64,000 nt of DNA from Protula sp. h YS-2021 (GCA_949752745.1 OX457031.1:51283103-51347102); one strand, 5' to 3'; shown: positions 20,701 to 32,644, numbered from the stretch's first letter. Translations and numbers: made by a program. Notes: generated by a model not told the origin, from the sequence alone.

Positions 20701-23700
20701 TCCTTCATGCCCCCCCTCCTGCCCTCCCCCGCCACTCACCATGACAGCTTCCTGCTCCTTCATGCCCCCTCCCCCCGCCTCCCCCCCCCCCCCGCCACTC
20801 ACCATGACAGCTTCCTGCTCCTTCATGCCCCCCGCCTCCCCCTCCGCCACTCACCATGACAGCTTCCTGCTCCTTCATGCCCCCCTCCCCCCCCCCGCCT
20901 CCCCCCTGCCACTCACCATGACAGCTTCCTGCTCCTTCATGCCCCCCTCCTGCCCCCCCCCCGCCCCCTCCCCTGCCCGGCATTAACCATGATAGCTTCC
21001 TGCTCCTTCATGCCCCCCTCCTGCCCCCCCCGGCCACTCACCATGACAGCTTCCTGCTCCTTCACGCCCCCCTCCCCCCCGCCACCCCCCCCCCCCCCCC
21101 CCGCCACTCACCATGACAGCTTCCTGCTCCTTCAGCTCCTTCATGCTCTGCGCCCGGCGCAGTTCCTTATTCTGTTTCTCCAGCATTTCCTTATGCAACA
21201 AATCCTCCTCCTTTCGCTGCTCTTCTAATCGTTTCTCCACAGATTTCCTCTTCTCCATATTTTGCTTTCTCTTCTCTTCACGAAGTCTTTGCTATAAGCA
21301 TGATCCAGATTGATTTTTACGTTACGCAACATCTTACTTGAAATACACAACCCGCATGGTCACGCATACAACCGTATAACTGGAGAACAATCACAAAAAT
21401 CATATCGGCTGGGTTAATGCTCCAAGACGTTTTTAATGTTAAGAGACGTTTTGAACACCCCAAATCGAGTGAATGCTCTAAGGCGTTCTGAACGTTCCAA
21501 AACGTTTTGAATACTCCACAACGTTCTGTATGATGAAAACCGGCTCACGGATACACTTGTTTCGCACAGTGCTGTGTCAGTAGCACAGTCTCTTTATGCT
21601 CTCCACCAAGATGTTTTTCAACAAGAACTCAATTCTTATACACCGAAATTTCAAACCTTAGCACTGGCTTATAGAATGGTTTGAATTTTTTAAAATTTCA
21701 AAGGATGGATATTCTTCATTCATGAACCAACTAAAAATTATAAACTCCAGTTTTAAAATTGTCTCAAGTGTCTCTTTCACTTAGATTTATATGCAGTTAA
21801 AAACATTGAAGCTAAAAAAATAAATAAATAGATCATGCTCCATAACCAACAAGATCAAAATTGGGTGCAAAATCAGTGCACCCAAACATGCTAAACACTT
21901 TTATCAGCCGTAATTTCACCTTTTCCTCAAGAATTCGCTGCGAGGCAGCTCCCCAATTCCTATCACAGCACTTTCCGTCTTCACGGCAATGGTGATTGTG
22001 ACGTAACTCAACCTCGGACTATAAACCAAAAAAAAAAAAAATGGTGTGACGTCACGTCAAGGTAAAAAAAAATCCTCAATTGTGTAACAAGACTTCAAAA
22101 CATGGAACGGCCTTGGAGTATCTATCAATATCTCAAGAAACACACTTCTTTATTTGTAGGAGGAAATCAGTTTGATGCAATACTGATAGATAATTAAAGG
22201 CGGTATTTATAAAAATAGGCCAATTATAGGTGTTTATTTTCGTGTGTAATGTACATCAGCGGGACGCGAAGACACAGGCGAAACAGTGACAGATCATTGC
22301 AGAAACAGGCTTTTTTTTGTTTCATTTATTTATTTTTGAAAATAGCATGCACGGTCAATGGCCACGCACGATGACGTCACTAAAAATCACAGCGTCACTT
22401 GCAAGTAGATTACACACGAGTATAAACGTGTCCCAGTTTTGAAGTCACAATCTGTAACTGCAAAAAAAAAAAAATAAAAAGCTGATCAGCACATGCTGCA
22501 CGCTGCCATTCTGCTGGCTAAATAAATGACTCGAAGCGCCACAAAATCCTTCCCAGAATCCCCGGCATTTCACAGCTTCCGGTCCCCTGCAAAAAATACT
22601 TGAGTAAGCTGAAGCAGCATCTAAGATGTACACAGCAATTTTAGGAGGAAGGGATAAGAAACTAATAAAGAAATGCAAGCAAAAGTGACCAATAAACTTT
22701 TTACTTAAAAAAAAAACAACAGTAGAGTGGTATATTTATTATAAAGCAGCCAGCTATTGCTAACAGGCAACACTCTGGGCGCAATGAATTAAGACATTGC
22801 AGTGTTCAATTCACTCTCAAGTCAAAAGAACGAAAGCAGAAAGCTTCTGTTATTAGCCAATAAAAACATTAAGACTTAGTCGTAAAAAGCCTTTTAATAC
22901 ATGAAAGCAACAGTTATTTAGTACAAAGAAAAAAAATGCACGAGAAACTGCATTAATTCATTAAAATAAATGAAATCTTTGGCACACTTCAATGACATTC
23001 AAAATATATGCTTGGCAAAAAATCTACCTATCGAATTTACAGCAACTATGGATAAAAATGATACATTTAAGTAAACAAATGTACAAAAAAGAATAAAAAA
23101 AACAAAAACAAACAAAAGAAACCAAAAAAAAAAAAAGAAAAGAAAAGCAAAATAAAAACACACAGAAAAGACAAACACACACAAACTAACAAAAACATAC
23201 CATATGAATATAAACAATTAAAATAAACCATCACCGAATTTTTTACCATTTACCTCAGATTTATCAAAATTTTTTTTACATCTAAATTAATTCGTTTATG
23301 TGCATTTTATAAACAAAGTGCAAGACATGAAATCTGAGAAGTGACCCAGTTGAAAACCATTATTTTAAAAAGCACTACGAAGGACCCCACGAGGTGCTCA
23401 AAACGTAAGACTTTTCACCATTGATTTAATATAAACAGAGAAATTTTATTATTTATTTCACAACAAAACACTGAAGAAAAAATGTTGCAGAAGTCGCATG
23501 TTTATCGACAACATTCAACATATTTCATTTTTTTTTAAACTGCAAGAATATGGCATTTGGTTTGGATACTCGCATTAAAATGGTCACGTGGATATCTGTT
23601 GAGATTTGATTCGCTGGCGCTATAACGGGATCTCAGGCCGCCCTGGAATTTTTTGTTACCGTCCGGACCAACCTGGAAACGTGCAAGAAAACAAAGTAAC

Positions 23701-25622
23701 ACTTACTTAATCAGCCAACCACACATTGTGTAAATAAATATCCGTTTCTAGACGATGTTAATGACACAAACCAACGTCACAGCTGCCCTATGATTGGCGG
23801 GTATACAGGTGGGGTTGGAAACGGCTTATCGGTTGACCTCTCAGGCTCAAGCAAATGCAGTTTGAGCTCAGAATTTAGTCAAGAAATCGACCGATTAAGC
23901 TTATTTCGTGTTCTTCCGCCCCGAAGACAAGACAATAAGGAAATTAACAAAAACAAATCGATGGTACGATTCAATAACGGTACATCAAAGACGAAATGAG
24001 ATTAAAAATGTCATGCAATAACCAGTTTATTTAAACATAGTTCAAATCAAATGTCGAACCAAAAATAAGTTAAATACACACCAAAAAATAACACCAGTGG
24101 TAATTATGATTTTATAATCTTGTGTGTGTTCTCAACACAATGCCGTAGAATGGTCCGAGAAAAACAACAGGGGTTTTTCCGCTTAACTTCAAGTTTATAT
24201 CCCAAACTCCAAACACCAAGACATGCATACAACCACTACAAATCCACACATGATATAATAATAATATGTTTAGATTTTAGGGAAAAAAATAAATTAAAAA
24301 ATTAACAAATCCACTGTCGTGAAACTCCACCAATGAAGTTTCTTGAATATGCATAAGACGCCAAAACTTCTACACAGTGGCCAGCTCCACCTAAACGCCA
24401 CCCCCTTCTCCTGCCGCCTCCCCCTCCCCCTCCCCCTCCCCCCTCCCCCGCCGGTATCAGCGCTCACCCTCTGCAGTTCCTTCCTCTTGCGTTCTTCGAC
24501 GAGACTGCGGCGTTTCTCAGACAGCGTCATGGCGCGCTGTGACGCGCTCTGTTCCTTCCCCTCCTGCCACTGCGTGCGCGCTATCTCGCTCTGCTCCTTC
24601 TGGGCTTTCTCCTCCTCTTTCTTCTTCAACATAATCTCGAGGATCTTTTGATCCTGCGGAAAAATAAACATTAAGACTTGTCTATTAAAAGTTCCACAGA
24701 ATCTCCAAAATGTAGAAGGGGTTTTCTATAACATAAGTATGCAACATGTTAACCCCCCCACCCCCACCCCCACCTTTATGTATAACGCTTGAGGCTCGAC
24801 AGCTACCTACAGGCGAAATCGGTTAATCGCATAAACCGGGTAATTGCATACTGTAGGATAATCGATTAATGCACTTTTGTACATAATATATATTGGCCCA
24901 TCGCATCAATCGGCCAAACGCACTTTCTTTGGAAAAGGGGGGTTTTAGCTGAACAGAAAGGTCCATACAACCAACCCCCCCCCCCTCCCCAACCCTTGAA
25001 GGCGTACGCCAGGAGTTTTTTCTCATGTGCATTTGGCTAAAGAATTTTAATTTTGACCAAAAAATGACTGAAAAATACTCCAAATAACTTTAAAAATCAT
25101 GATAAAATCTTGGTTACTAGTCGGCCCATTTTTTATTTTACAACTGGTTTTATTATAAACAGGAGGCTGGCAACCTTTTGCTTAATGTTCCACCTTTCTG
25201 CAAAGACTACATATACGCTGCAAAAACAAAACGCTGAAATGTGAAACAACCTAAGATTGAAACAGGTAAGAAAAGCCCTCGTGTATAATCAGCAGGCTTT
25301 TATTGATACTTGTTTCCACGGGTCCGAAAACATTGATTTCCTAAATCGTCAAGTAAAATTACCCGGCATGACTCATGGTACATTTATAGCTTAATAGGAC
25401 TGACACTGTGCAGGCTTCAGTTGAAATTCTCCATTTTTATAGAAGTAAAATATCATAAATCTTGAATGTTTTAAATATGTAATGCCCTCTCAACGCATGA
25501 CAGCTGAGCACACTGTCCTTACACGTTATTGTCCACACAAAGAATTTGATTCTGTACAAGAAATCAGAAACGAACTATTTTTTTTAAATAAATGTTTAAA
25601 ATTTCACGAAGTTCAAATTTAG

Positions 25623-25678
<56 letters not shown>

Positions 25679-26833
25679 ACAATGTGCATCATTTCTGTCT
25701 TCACTTAGAACGCATCTTAACAGAAATGGGGTATTCACTAATGACATGTAACAATTATAATGAAATAAAAAATTGGAACAGAAACATATCTATTAGCTAT
25801 TTACTGTATCATTGGTGTGGAGACCCCCTGATGACTCACGCGACGCATAATGTTTCAAGAACAGAATTATGTACATTAACAACACCATACTGTTGCTGGC
25901 TCTGTTTGCTTCCACATTCAATTTCAGAATTGTAGAAATTTCGATGCTCAGCGACAATGCGGATGCTTCGTGGACAAGAAAGAGTTTGAACACAGAATGC
26001 ATCAAAGAAAATACAGCTAGATACAATGGATCCTTTCCCCCAACCTGAGTATATTGAATTGCCAGTTATCTCGAACCCTTTTTCAACTTCCCTAACTTTT
26101 CGCATCGTCACTAACCCTGTTTTTTTCTCATTCTCTTTCGGAACTTCAAATAGTAAAATTCTATAGGCGATGACAATTAAGTGGCCTAAAAATAACCCGG
26201 AAAACTGGTTAAGGATATTCAGGCAAAGCACTATCACGCCCCCCACCCTGCCCTCCATACTCATACTTACTCATTTTAAAATACTGTACACACGCAATGA
26301 AATATCAGGTTTTATCCTGTGTATGTTTTATTATTGTAATGCGGATATAGAACAAGGGTTAATGACCAAAACACCCTCACATACAGCCTCACATACATAC
26401 AACCTCACATACATCCTCACATACACCCTCACAAACACCCTCACATACATACACCCCCACATACACCCTCACATACACACATACACACATACACCCTCAC
26501 ACATACGCATACACACACCCTCACATACACCCTCACACACATACAGACACCCGCGCATACACCCGCACAGGTCGTACAAACACTCTATGTCTCCCCTTGG
26601 TCGTAAAGACATAATGGCCAGTACACCCAATCTCGACTCTCGTTCATAAGCAATTATTTCGCGCTGCTTCAAACTACCATTTGAGCACCACAGTGTTATT
26701 TGGCTGTCCAAAGACAACACTGTTCTGTTGTATACATTTTATTAGAGAAATGTTAGCTAGAAGCAACAATAATAAATAAATAAACAAATAATAATAATAA
26801 TATTAATATTAATAATAATAATAATAATAATAG

Positions 26834-26896
<63 letters not shown>

Positions 26897-26905
26897 CTGT
26901 TATTA

Positions 26906-26945
<40 letters not shown>

Positions 26946-27857
26946 TTATGATTATAAAAATTGTTTGCGAGTAAGGAACTCGCAAGACAAAGAAAGAAAA
27001 TTTGAAATTTGACAATTCAAATTCCCCAATCACGCGGTTACAGTCTCTATGCTTTACGTATTAACAAGGCTACGAGGAGTCTACAGGTGTCTACAGTGAC
27101 GTTTGAGAAGACTACAGTGAGGTTTTCACTTACTGAGGCCTTGACAACTGGAAGTGACAGGGGACGCTCCTGCATAAATAATCCAGTTCTCTTAAAAACA
27201 TGCAACATCCACTTTTTGACAGGAATCTTAATAAGGAGGTTATTTTTTTTAAAAATTTTTAATTGATTTCCACGTATTCCTAAAATAGCATGTAATTGTT
27301 AAAGAACTGCTCCGTAAATTGCGGTGGAAGTTATGGCGTAGGGTGGGAGGGGGGGGGGGGCAGTGGATACGTGGGTGGCGGGGGTGTTATTGGGACCACT
27401 TTGCTGGGTCGCCTTCATGATTACGGATTTTTCATGGAATTGTCGCCAACATTTGGCTACTTTGAGCCCCTCTCTCCAGCCAAAGAAAAGCTCTATGTGC
27501 TTTTGTAAAATCTAACCCTATGGCTGTCTCCCTCCCCCCCCCTCTACCCAAATTTTTTTTCTTCAGTTTTCCATGACCAGATCACCTCACTGCATAATCA
27601 ACGCTGCTTCTGAAGCACAATAAATGAATAAAAAAGACGCAAACAGACGTACCCTGGGGTTGACCCTGGCACTGCGGCCGGACACCAGCGCCTTGCGAAG
27701 CTTGGGATCGGCTATGGGTCTTGCTTCGGCCGCAGGGTCACGACCCCACGGCGTCCGCGATGACCTTGAACTCGACGCGACGGACGACACATCGGAGACG
27801 CTCTGACTCTTGTGATTCGCCTCCTGCTGCTGTTTCTTCAACCGCTCTTGTTTCTTT
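14572..27857 (-). CDS. Coiled-coil protein, C-terminal module (nine phase-matched exons)
   Basis: Exons in gene order: 27857-27653, 24653-24468, 21291-21112, 19502-19429, 18958-18851, 18203-18101, 15708-15599, 15039-14931, 14706-14572. Every junction has AG/GT and matching phase; together they give about 402 residues ending at a TAG at 14572-14574. After a Ser-rich start, the protein is almost wholly Lys/Glu/Arg/Gln coiled coil (RDxKILEIMLKKK-like start, KRKSVEKRLEEQRKEED, LNQLKQQS, LEAWRADLMDYRKQ) and ends LEQKVLNKGVAS. I do not recognise it firmly. The charged repetitive architecture recalls the CCDC177/CCDC185 (DUF4659) type, but this is a guess from memory. The 5' part is probably further upstream (see 28-54.6 kb). 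The intron after the 21112-21291 exon holds a repeat of that exon's own end. Confidence 0.85.
14931..15039 (-). CDS. Coiled-coil gene exon
   Basis: Acceptor GATTGACAG, donor GAA|GTAAGA. The first A completes the previous codon. It encodes LMEQENEWKTDVEATIAMK and KSKMLQLEKEEVIQE. Confidence 0.87.
15599..15708 (-). CDS. Coiled-coil gene exon
   Basis: Acceptor TGTGTTACAG, donor AAA|GTAGGC, phase 0 to 2. It encodes QEQKAEEQARTNVLLKKKK then ALEDRLYREKLVKDNMK. A 560-base intron to the next exon holds only short unmatched open frames. Confidence 0.87.
16300..16900. repeat. Degenerate minisatellite of about 60-66 bp in intron 15709-18100
   Basis: About nine diverged copies of a unit around GGTTTTACTGTACGTCTTTT, then TATCCGGGTCTGGAAGGTGG and TCACTACA. 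Copies differ at many positions, so this is an old array. The rest of the intron before it, 15709-16300, has a G run near 15758 and no exon. Confidence 0.8.
17180..17830. repeat. Diverged repeats with CRE-like TGACGTCA and CACGTCAC motifs
   Basis: Related segments recur (CTGATCCGACGTTTCGT, TGCAGTTACAGT, ATGACGTCA, CCAATA..ATAC) about every 130-190 bp, with perfect TGACGTCA near 17572 and 17734. Followed by a (CA)n tract at 17827-17862 and C-rich sequence at 17955-18045. No exon is seen in 16900-18100. Confidence 0.55.
18101..18203 (-). CDS. Coiled-coil gene exon
   Basis: Acceptor GAATTTCAG, donor CAG|GTTCGT. The first A completes CAA with the previous exon. It encodes MEFDHKRKKSKEQQLQ then IDHDLEAWRADLMDYRKQ. 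Confidence 0.87.
18204..18850 (-). other. Intron with clustered CACGTGAC motifs
   Basis: At 18465-18545 TATCACGTGACC-like motifs recur four times about 25-50 bases apart, and again near 18820-18842. Otherwise AT-rich; no exon. Confidence 0.6.
18851..18958 (-). CDS. Coiled-coil gene exon
   Basis: Acceptor GACTGCATAG, donor AAACA|GTAGGT chosen because it alone gives the phase needed by the next exon; a GTAAAC site 11 bases earlier does not. It encodes DDMEMRKLALEVKLKTAEE then KSQDAHRKKEDEVKRK. Confidence 0.83.
19429..19502 (-). CDS. Coiled-coil gene exon
   Basis: Acceptor CGAATTTCAG, donor CAT|GTAAGT. 24 codons plus two bases: KSRFKNYQTRKKVEERLNQ then LKQQS. Only this frame is open. The intron 18959-19428 contains C runs and a degenerate GATTTT..CACACGA repeat but no exon. 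Confidence 0.85.
19757..21111 (-). repeat. Exon-edge minisatellite: about 22 copies of the end of the next exon plus its 5' splice site
   Basis: Read on the minus strand, each unit carries ATGAAGGAGCAGGAAGCT, then ATCATG or GTCATG, directly followed by GTGAGTGGCGG and a G-rich spacer of variable length. The true exon at 21112-21291 ends with the same coding bases and donor. Two copies (near 19770 and 20375) are longer and retain the extra GAGCTGAAA present in the exon. Most copies keep GTGAGT; exceptions are near 19769 (GTCAGT), 20548 (GTGATT) and 20987 (GTTAAT). The spacers are nearly pure G on the transcribed strand. Confidence 0.95.
21112..21291 (-). CDS. Coiled-coil gene exon whose 3' end seeds the downstream array
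   Basis: 60 codons, phase 0 both sides, acceptor TGCTTATAG, donor ATG|GTGAGT. It encodes QRLREEKRKQNMEKRKSVEK, then RLEEQRKEEDLLHKEML and MKELKEQEAVM. Reading past the donor remains open for about 30 codons of Gly-rich sequence. Confidence 0.9.
21292..24467 (-). other. Intron of coiled-coil gene
   Basis: AT-rich, with a short degenerate GACGTTTTGAA repeat at 21425-21530, an A-rich stretch at 23080-23160 and several poly-A/T runs. No exon is supported. Confidence 0.6.
24468..24653 (-). CDS. Coiled-coil gene exon
   Basis: 62 codons, phase 0 both sides, acceptor TTTTCCGCAG, donor AGG|GTGAGC. It encodes DQKILEIMLKKKEEEKAQKE, then ARTQWQEGKEQSASQRAM and EKRRSLVEERKRKELQR. A G-rich intron segment (24410-24455 on the plus strand as C) follows the donor. 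Confidence 0.9.
25623..25677. repeat. (AT)n microsatellite
   Basis: About 27 nearly perfect AT dinucleotides within the intron. Confidence 0.95.
26371..26562 (+). repeat. Short-unit (about 12 bp) array, CCTCACATACAx
   Basis: Imperfect CTCACATACACC and related CACATACATA units. The plus frame is open across it (Thr/His-rich), a repeat by-product. Confidence 0.9.
26791..26944. repeat. Compound (AAT)n-(GAT)n-(ATT)n trinucleotide block
   Basis: AAT repeats to about 26832, then about 20 GAT repeats (26835-26896), then ATT repeats (26899-26944). The AAT and ATT arms are complementary and could form a large hairpin with the GAT block in the loop. Confidence 0.95.
27653..27857 (-). CDS. Coiled-coil gene exon with Ser-rich stretch
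   Basis: Acceptor ACATTCACAG, donor AGG|GTACGT. One base completes the previous codon, then 68 codons: KKQERLKKQQQEANHKSQSV, SDVSSVASSSRSSRTPWGRD and DPKLRKALVSGRSARVNPR. It is the first exon of the secure block; its phase shows that at least one coding exon lies upstream. Confidence 0.87.
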
Positions 27858-30357
27858 CTGTGAATGTGCACACACAAAACCAAGGTGTTATTTATTAGTG
27901 AGGACACCAGGCACCCACGCAATGACGTACACCCTGGCACCAGTCTCAAGCGCATCCCAAATGGCATGTCATTTACAGTTTTTCTTACTGAAGTCAACTA
28001 TTATTATTATAACGACATTATTGTCATCAGTCCCATCACTATTAGTCATAATACATGGAAGAGATGACATATTGTTTCCCAATTCAGGATTCAGCCGTTT
28101 GTTTGGTGTAATGGACTTGAGCAAATGAGTACTCGAGCAATCACTACTCGAGCAATGAGTACTCGCTGAGAACCATCCCTTTACCCTATATCTTGTTAAT
28201 TTTGAAGGCATTTGAAAATAAATCGACGACTGCTTTTTCTTTCTCTCAGTTGCCCATGGTAGAACATATATATAGCGACACTCAGTTCTCGTACACATTT
28301 CGAGGTGGTCACACACTATCGTTTAAAGCGGACAATGAGAAAGTACAATTCCTTCCAACACAACAACTTAATCACTGGCGATGCCTCTACCCGACAGCAA
28401 CACCCTCAACACCGCACCGGATCTGACCGCTGTCACGTACAGAAAAAGACAAATCGAAACACCTCAGGATTCACCAATTCCATGTCCTGGATCTCAACAG
28501 AACCATAACAACAGTAACAGTATGTACTCATCAGCTCATTTTTTAAATCATTAAAAAAAACAAATCTTACCGAAATCCAAATATCGCCATCATAATTGTA
28601 TACTTTATCTCTACATCACTACTTATCCGGTAAATGACTGAAAATGCGTTTTAAATACAAAGCAACAGGTAATATGCAGGATTGGGGGGCGATCGAAAAC
28701 CATAAATGGTATAAGGCGGAAAACGTACAAAGATTTTCTTTTACCTAGAGTGGTTTTACGTATTTGGAAGAAACAGCCTGCCATCGTCTCTTGTTTGATT
28801 TTTGGCCCTTTTTTCTTTTAGTTTTGTTGTGACATGTCAAACCAAAATGTACAATGCAGGCGTCATTTGTTACCTATATTTGTTGTAGCTTTTTTTTTAT
28901 AAAATGACGAAAACATTAGAAAAAACACATTACGCTAATTGTATGCTTTACTTTATTATTATTTCAAGGAACGTTGTTATTTCAATCCGGATCCTGACGC
29001 TGATCAGAAAGGGAGAGGAAAGGCTGGGGAGTGGGGCGGGGGCGGGGGCGGGGGGCTAAAAGCAAAATTTGCCCCAACATAATTTAATTTAGACCGCGAA
29101 TAGCCTACGAGAAGCAGTATTCTAGTACCCTACAGTAAATATTCATTAATTCGAATTCCGAATTAAATGTTGAATTAATCGAATTAAAATTCCCGGTCCC
29201 GACGTCATACACAACACCTTTTATACAAAAAATCGAATTTACGAAGTTTTCGTTTAATTCAAAGACAAGAGAAAGGTGTATTTTTTTTTTGTTGTGTTTT
29301 ATTTACCGTTTTTAAGTATTCACAAAATGCCACAAATGCATGCCTCAGTCACCTGTGCGTTGTTACTTCCATAACCCCAACCAACCCCAACCAACCACCG
29401 TAACCGTAAAATCACAGATTACATTAATAAACACGAGAAACAGTGAACCTGGAAGAGGAAGTCCTTTCAAAAACAATCGAGATTTTGAAGACGTCCTAGA
29501 TCTGGATATCGATATCTGGCGAGCGAGTCTCTACTGCCCTGCTTACAAACTTGACATACAACCACCAGCCTCTGTCTATTAGTTTGTTTTGTTTTGTTTG
29601 TTTTGTTTTTTTTTAGACGAGTGTGCCGTTGTCAGAATTTCTATGGAGCTCGCCTCGAAAGCTGAAGACTACATGTTATCATTATTTGATTACATTGCCC
29701 GATCAATCTTAGGATCTATTCATTACATCAATTATTTCTTATATCGCTGTTATTTTGTTCATACGGATACTTGTGAGTGGAGACTATTTGTTAATGTGTA
29801 CACGCAATGTCTCAATGTTTGTCTCCCAAATAGCAGATAGAGGGAACCAGACTACTGTGTGTGGTTAACTGAAGAAAACCGGTGGAGGCCTGAAAGATTA
29901 AAAGAAGCCCAAGCAATCGACAGCGGTCTTAAAGTAACAAATGTTATCATTCATAAATTTTATCCTGTTCAGCTCTGCAAGAAAGGCTGCGGCTATTACG
30001 TGCTGGGGGCACGTCAATTAAACACGGATGGCTGAGGTTGAATTGGCACCAACCAAATACAAAACACTGAAATGCAAAAAAAAAAAAATGCATCGGCTGC
30101 CAGTGTATTGTCGCGTCTTTAGGAATTTCGAGTATTTATTTAGCTTTAGCAGTGTTGGGACTAACTCTCTGCGCACTGAACAGCATCACGAGGCACTTCC
30201 GGTGAAAGGTGACCGTGCAGGACCATAATTTGGCGAGTTATAAACATTTTGTTAAGTCTGCGAAATACAACGGGTACTTAGATGTATCTGGGTATTTGAA
30301 CAATGTCCATATTTTAAAGCACATCACTTCGGCGTTCGTGGAAACAGCGTCATCTAA

Positions 30358-30473
30358 GGGCCATCCATAATTTATGTGATCAAACTATTTGGACTTTTGG
30401 AACAGCTCCCCTCTTTCCGCCGTACGCAAAGCCCCTCCCTTTCTGGGCGGTGCGTCCTTATCGATGGTTCCTC
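30358..30473. mobile_element. Possible degenerate Harbinger-like MITE
   Basis: The left end GGGCCATCCATAATTTATG resembles the 12110 element; the right end, reverse complemented, gives GGAACCATCGATAA. A target duplication is not clear. Confidence 0.35.
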
Positions 30474-32242
30474 TTATCTTATGTTATCTTATGCATGTGG
30501 CATGTGGTTGGACTGTACGTGGTTTTCTTTGCCATTCCCTTAATCGGCCCCGGCAGTACAAATGTCGCAAACCACCCATTACGTAATCGCTGCTTGGCAA
30601 CACATGACTTTCGCATAGCAACACGTATCGCCCCTTGACGTACACATATCAGGTGGGACAGCAGTCGTGATATGAGAGAGATTGTATACGGGGGTAAACC
30701 AATCTATAACTCGTGTCACTGCGGTATTGTCGTGCCGGAAAAGTGAACAACAAGCCTTGTTCTTTCACTTCCAAAAGCTGTATTTTGTTACATGGTCTCT
30801 TTCGGGTATTGCACCCACAAAGTAATCAAACCTTCAGCCCGATTTAAAGTATTCTCCATGTAGATGAAATTCTACGCCTGTTTTCATTTCCCAAACACCG
30901 CACATGATTCATACAAAGACACAAGGAGGTCTATTCGGAAGTTTCATTTTATCAATTACCCCCATCTACAAAATTAGGGCGGCAAGTGCTCACAAACATC
31001 AGTGGACACGGCCGTATCATAGACGCTACCTAATCACACATGAGCTTTTTCACTCAGATATTTTTCCGACGATAGGAAGACTTCCTGTAGGGACGGGCGA
31101 TGTGAGTGTCATCAAGCCCGCAATCGACCTTTCAGTGTTAGTGCATCAAAACCCCACAGGATTATGTCAAGTAAACAGCAGCCAAAACATGAAGTAAAGA
31201 TTTAAACTATGACAAACTTATATTGTTGATGCAGGTGTAGTCTGCTCTTTGAGCTTGACAGCAAGGTCATGGTCACTTAAATCCAGAAAATTTAATATCT
31301 TCTCCGATAAGAATCTCAAAGTGTGCGCAAACTCTGCGCAACCGTTTGACAGGTACACTGTTGCTACCTTTTTTCGTGAATGACCTCATAGCGACCTTGC
31401 ATGAGATCAAGGCCACCAAACATTTTCTGACACTGAATGTAAATGAATAAAGTAGGGCTTGTTGATGGCGGACGAAGTTGCATCCGGGTTGACTTCTTTT
31501 TTTTCCCAATCATACGCGGAAATAAGCCTTTAAAATGCTGGGTTGTTTAATCTTCTGCGCCATGTTTTGTGGAGTGCACACTATGAGGCGTGGAAAGTGC
31601 AGTCGGACACCTGAGGAGACATTGTTGTCGGGCAGATTCCAAACGGGCCTAAGACATGCCCAAGTGTCGGACACCTGGGGAGCATTCGGAACGTCCCTGA
31701 GACACTGTCAAGGACACTCTACGTTGTCATTCTACGAACGCTCCTGTCTCGACAAAATGTCCAAATTATGACGTAAAACACGTCTTCCTATTCCAACGCC
31801 ACACAAACAACAGCAGTGAAGGAGAGGGGGGGGGGGGCGTGTAAATCAACGCGGGGCCTCATGCAGAAAGGAACTTGAAATTACAGCATTTTGCACAGTT
31901 TTGACAAGTATAATTTGCAGTATAATAAAGGTGTCAATGGCTGACACTTTAAATGTGCGCTGTGCCTCGCTTTGTAAAACCCTTTATGTCGACTTGCTTT
32001 TTATACCAAGAAATGAGACACACCTAAGAATTCAATAGCGAAAAACATTCTTATTAAATCATCTTTTGTGTAATTTATGTACTCGAGGTAAGAAATCGTA
32101 GCTGTGCTGTTTTATTCTTATTTGCTGCATATTAAAGGACCAGATAAAAAAAATATATAAAATTATGCCTGAATGTACACAAAATAGAATCTATATAAAG
32201 TGAAATTAGAATTTTTCTGTTGAATGACTCTTAAAATAGATC

Positions 32243-32590
32243 TTAAAGGGAAATGCGCGTATCTCTGCGCCATCTAGCGACCGAAATGCGCATAACATTG
32301 AATATGGCCTTAGTTTGCATCCATGTTACAAAGTGAAAATAACTTCGAAAAATTCTTTTTAAAAACAAATAGAGTCGTGTGTGAATTTCGCATTTTTTAT
32401 TGAAATTTATCGGTTTTCCCAATGGTTTCTATAGTAAAGGTACGCGACCTCTCAGTGTCTTCATTTCTCTTATAACATCGGTGACCCCCCTTTTTCTTTT
32501 CAATTTTTGAATGTATACCCTCAAAGCATTGAACTGTGGAAGTATGATGGAAATGTCAATTGTGGGTGAGATAACCACATTTCCCTTTAA
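32243..32590. mobile_element. TTAA-flanked MITE-like element, 348 bp
   Basis: A perfect 13-bp inverted repeat TTAAAGGGAAATG at 32243-32255 and, inverted, at 32578-32590. Similarity continues inward (TATCTC shared). Non-coding interior. TTAA at both outer edges suggests a TTAA target site as for piggyBac, but the AGGG end is not the usual piggyBac terminus, so the family is unassigned. Confidence 0.6.
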
Positions 32591-32644
32591 AAGTCACTAA
32601 AAATTATCTACTCTAAGGGAAGCCTACACAATAAAGTAAAGCGG

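Larger units (their letters stand above)
24654..27652 (-). other. Intron of coiled-coil gene
   Basis: Holds an (AT)n tract, a 12-bp array and a trinucleotide block (listed separately). Also a segment near 24815-24920 with ATCGxTTAATCGCATAA-type motifs that recur near 49665-49700. No exon is supported. Confidence 0.55.

Noticed and set aside
29340..29582. Plus-strand 80-codon frame with FEDVLDLDIDIWRA
   Set aside because: Mildly protein-like but no clear splice sites, neighbours or recognised family.
31535..31771. 78-codon plus frame starting MLGCLIFCAMFCGV, signal-peptide-like
   Set aside because: The body covers a short duplicated GTCGGACACCTG segment and lacks any other support.
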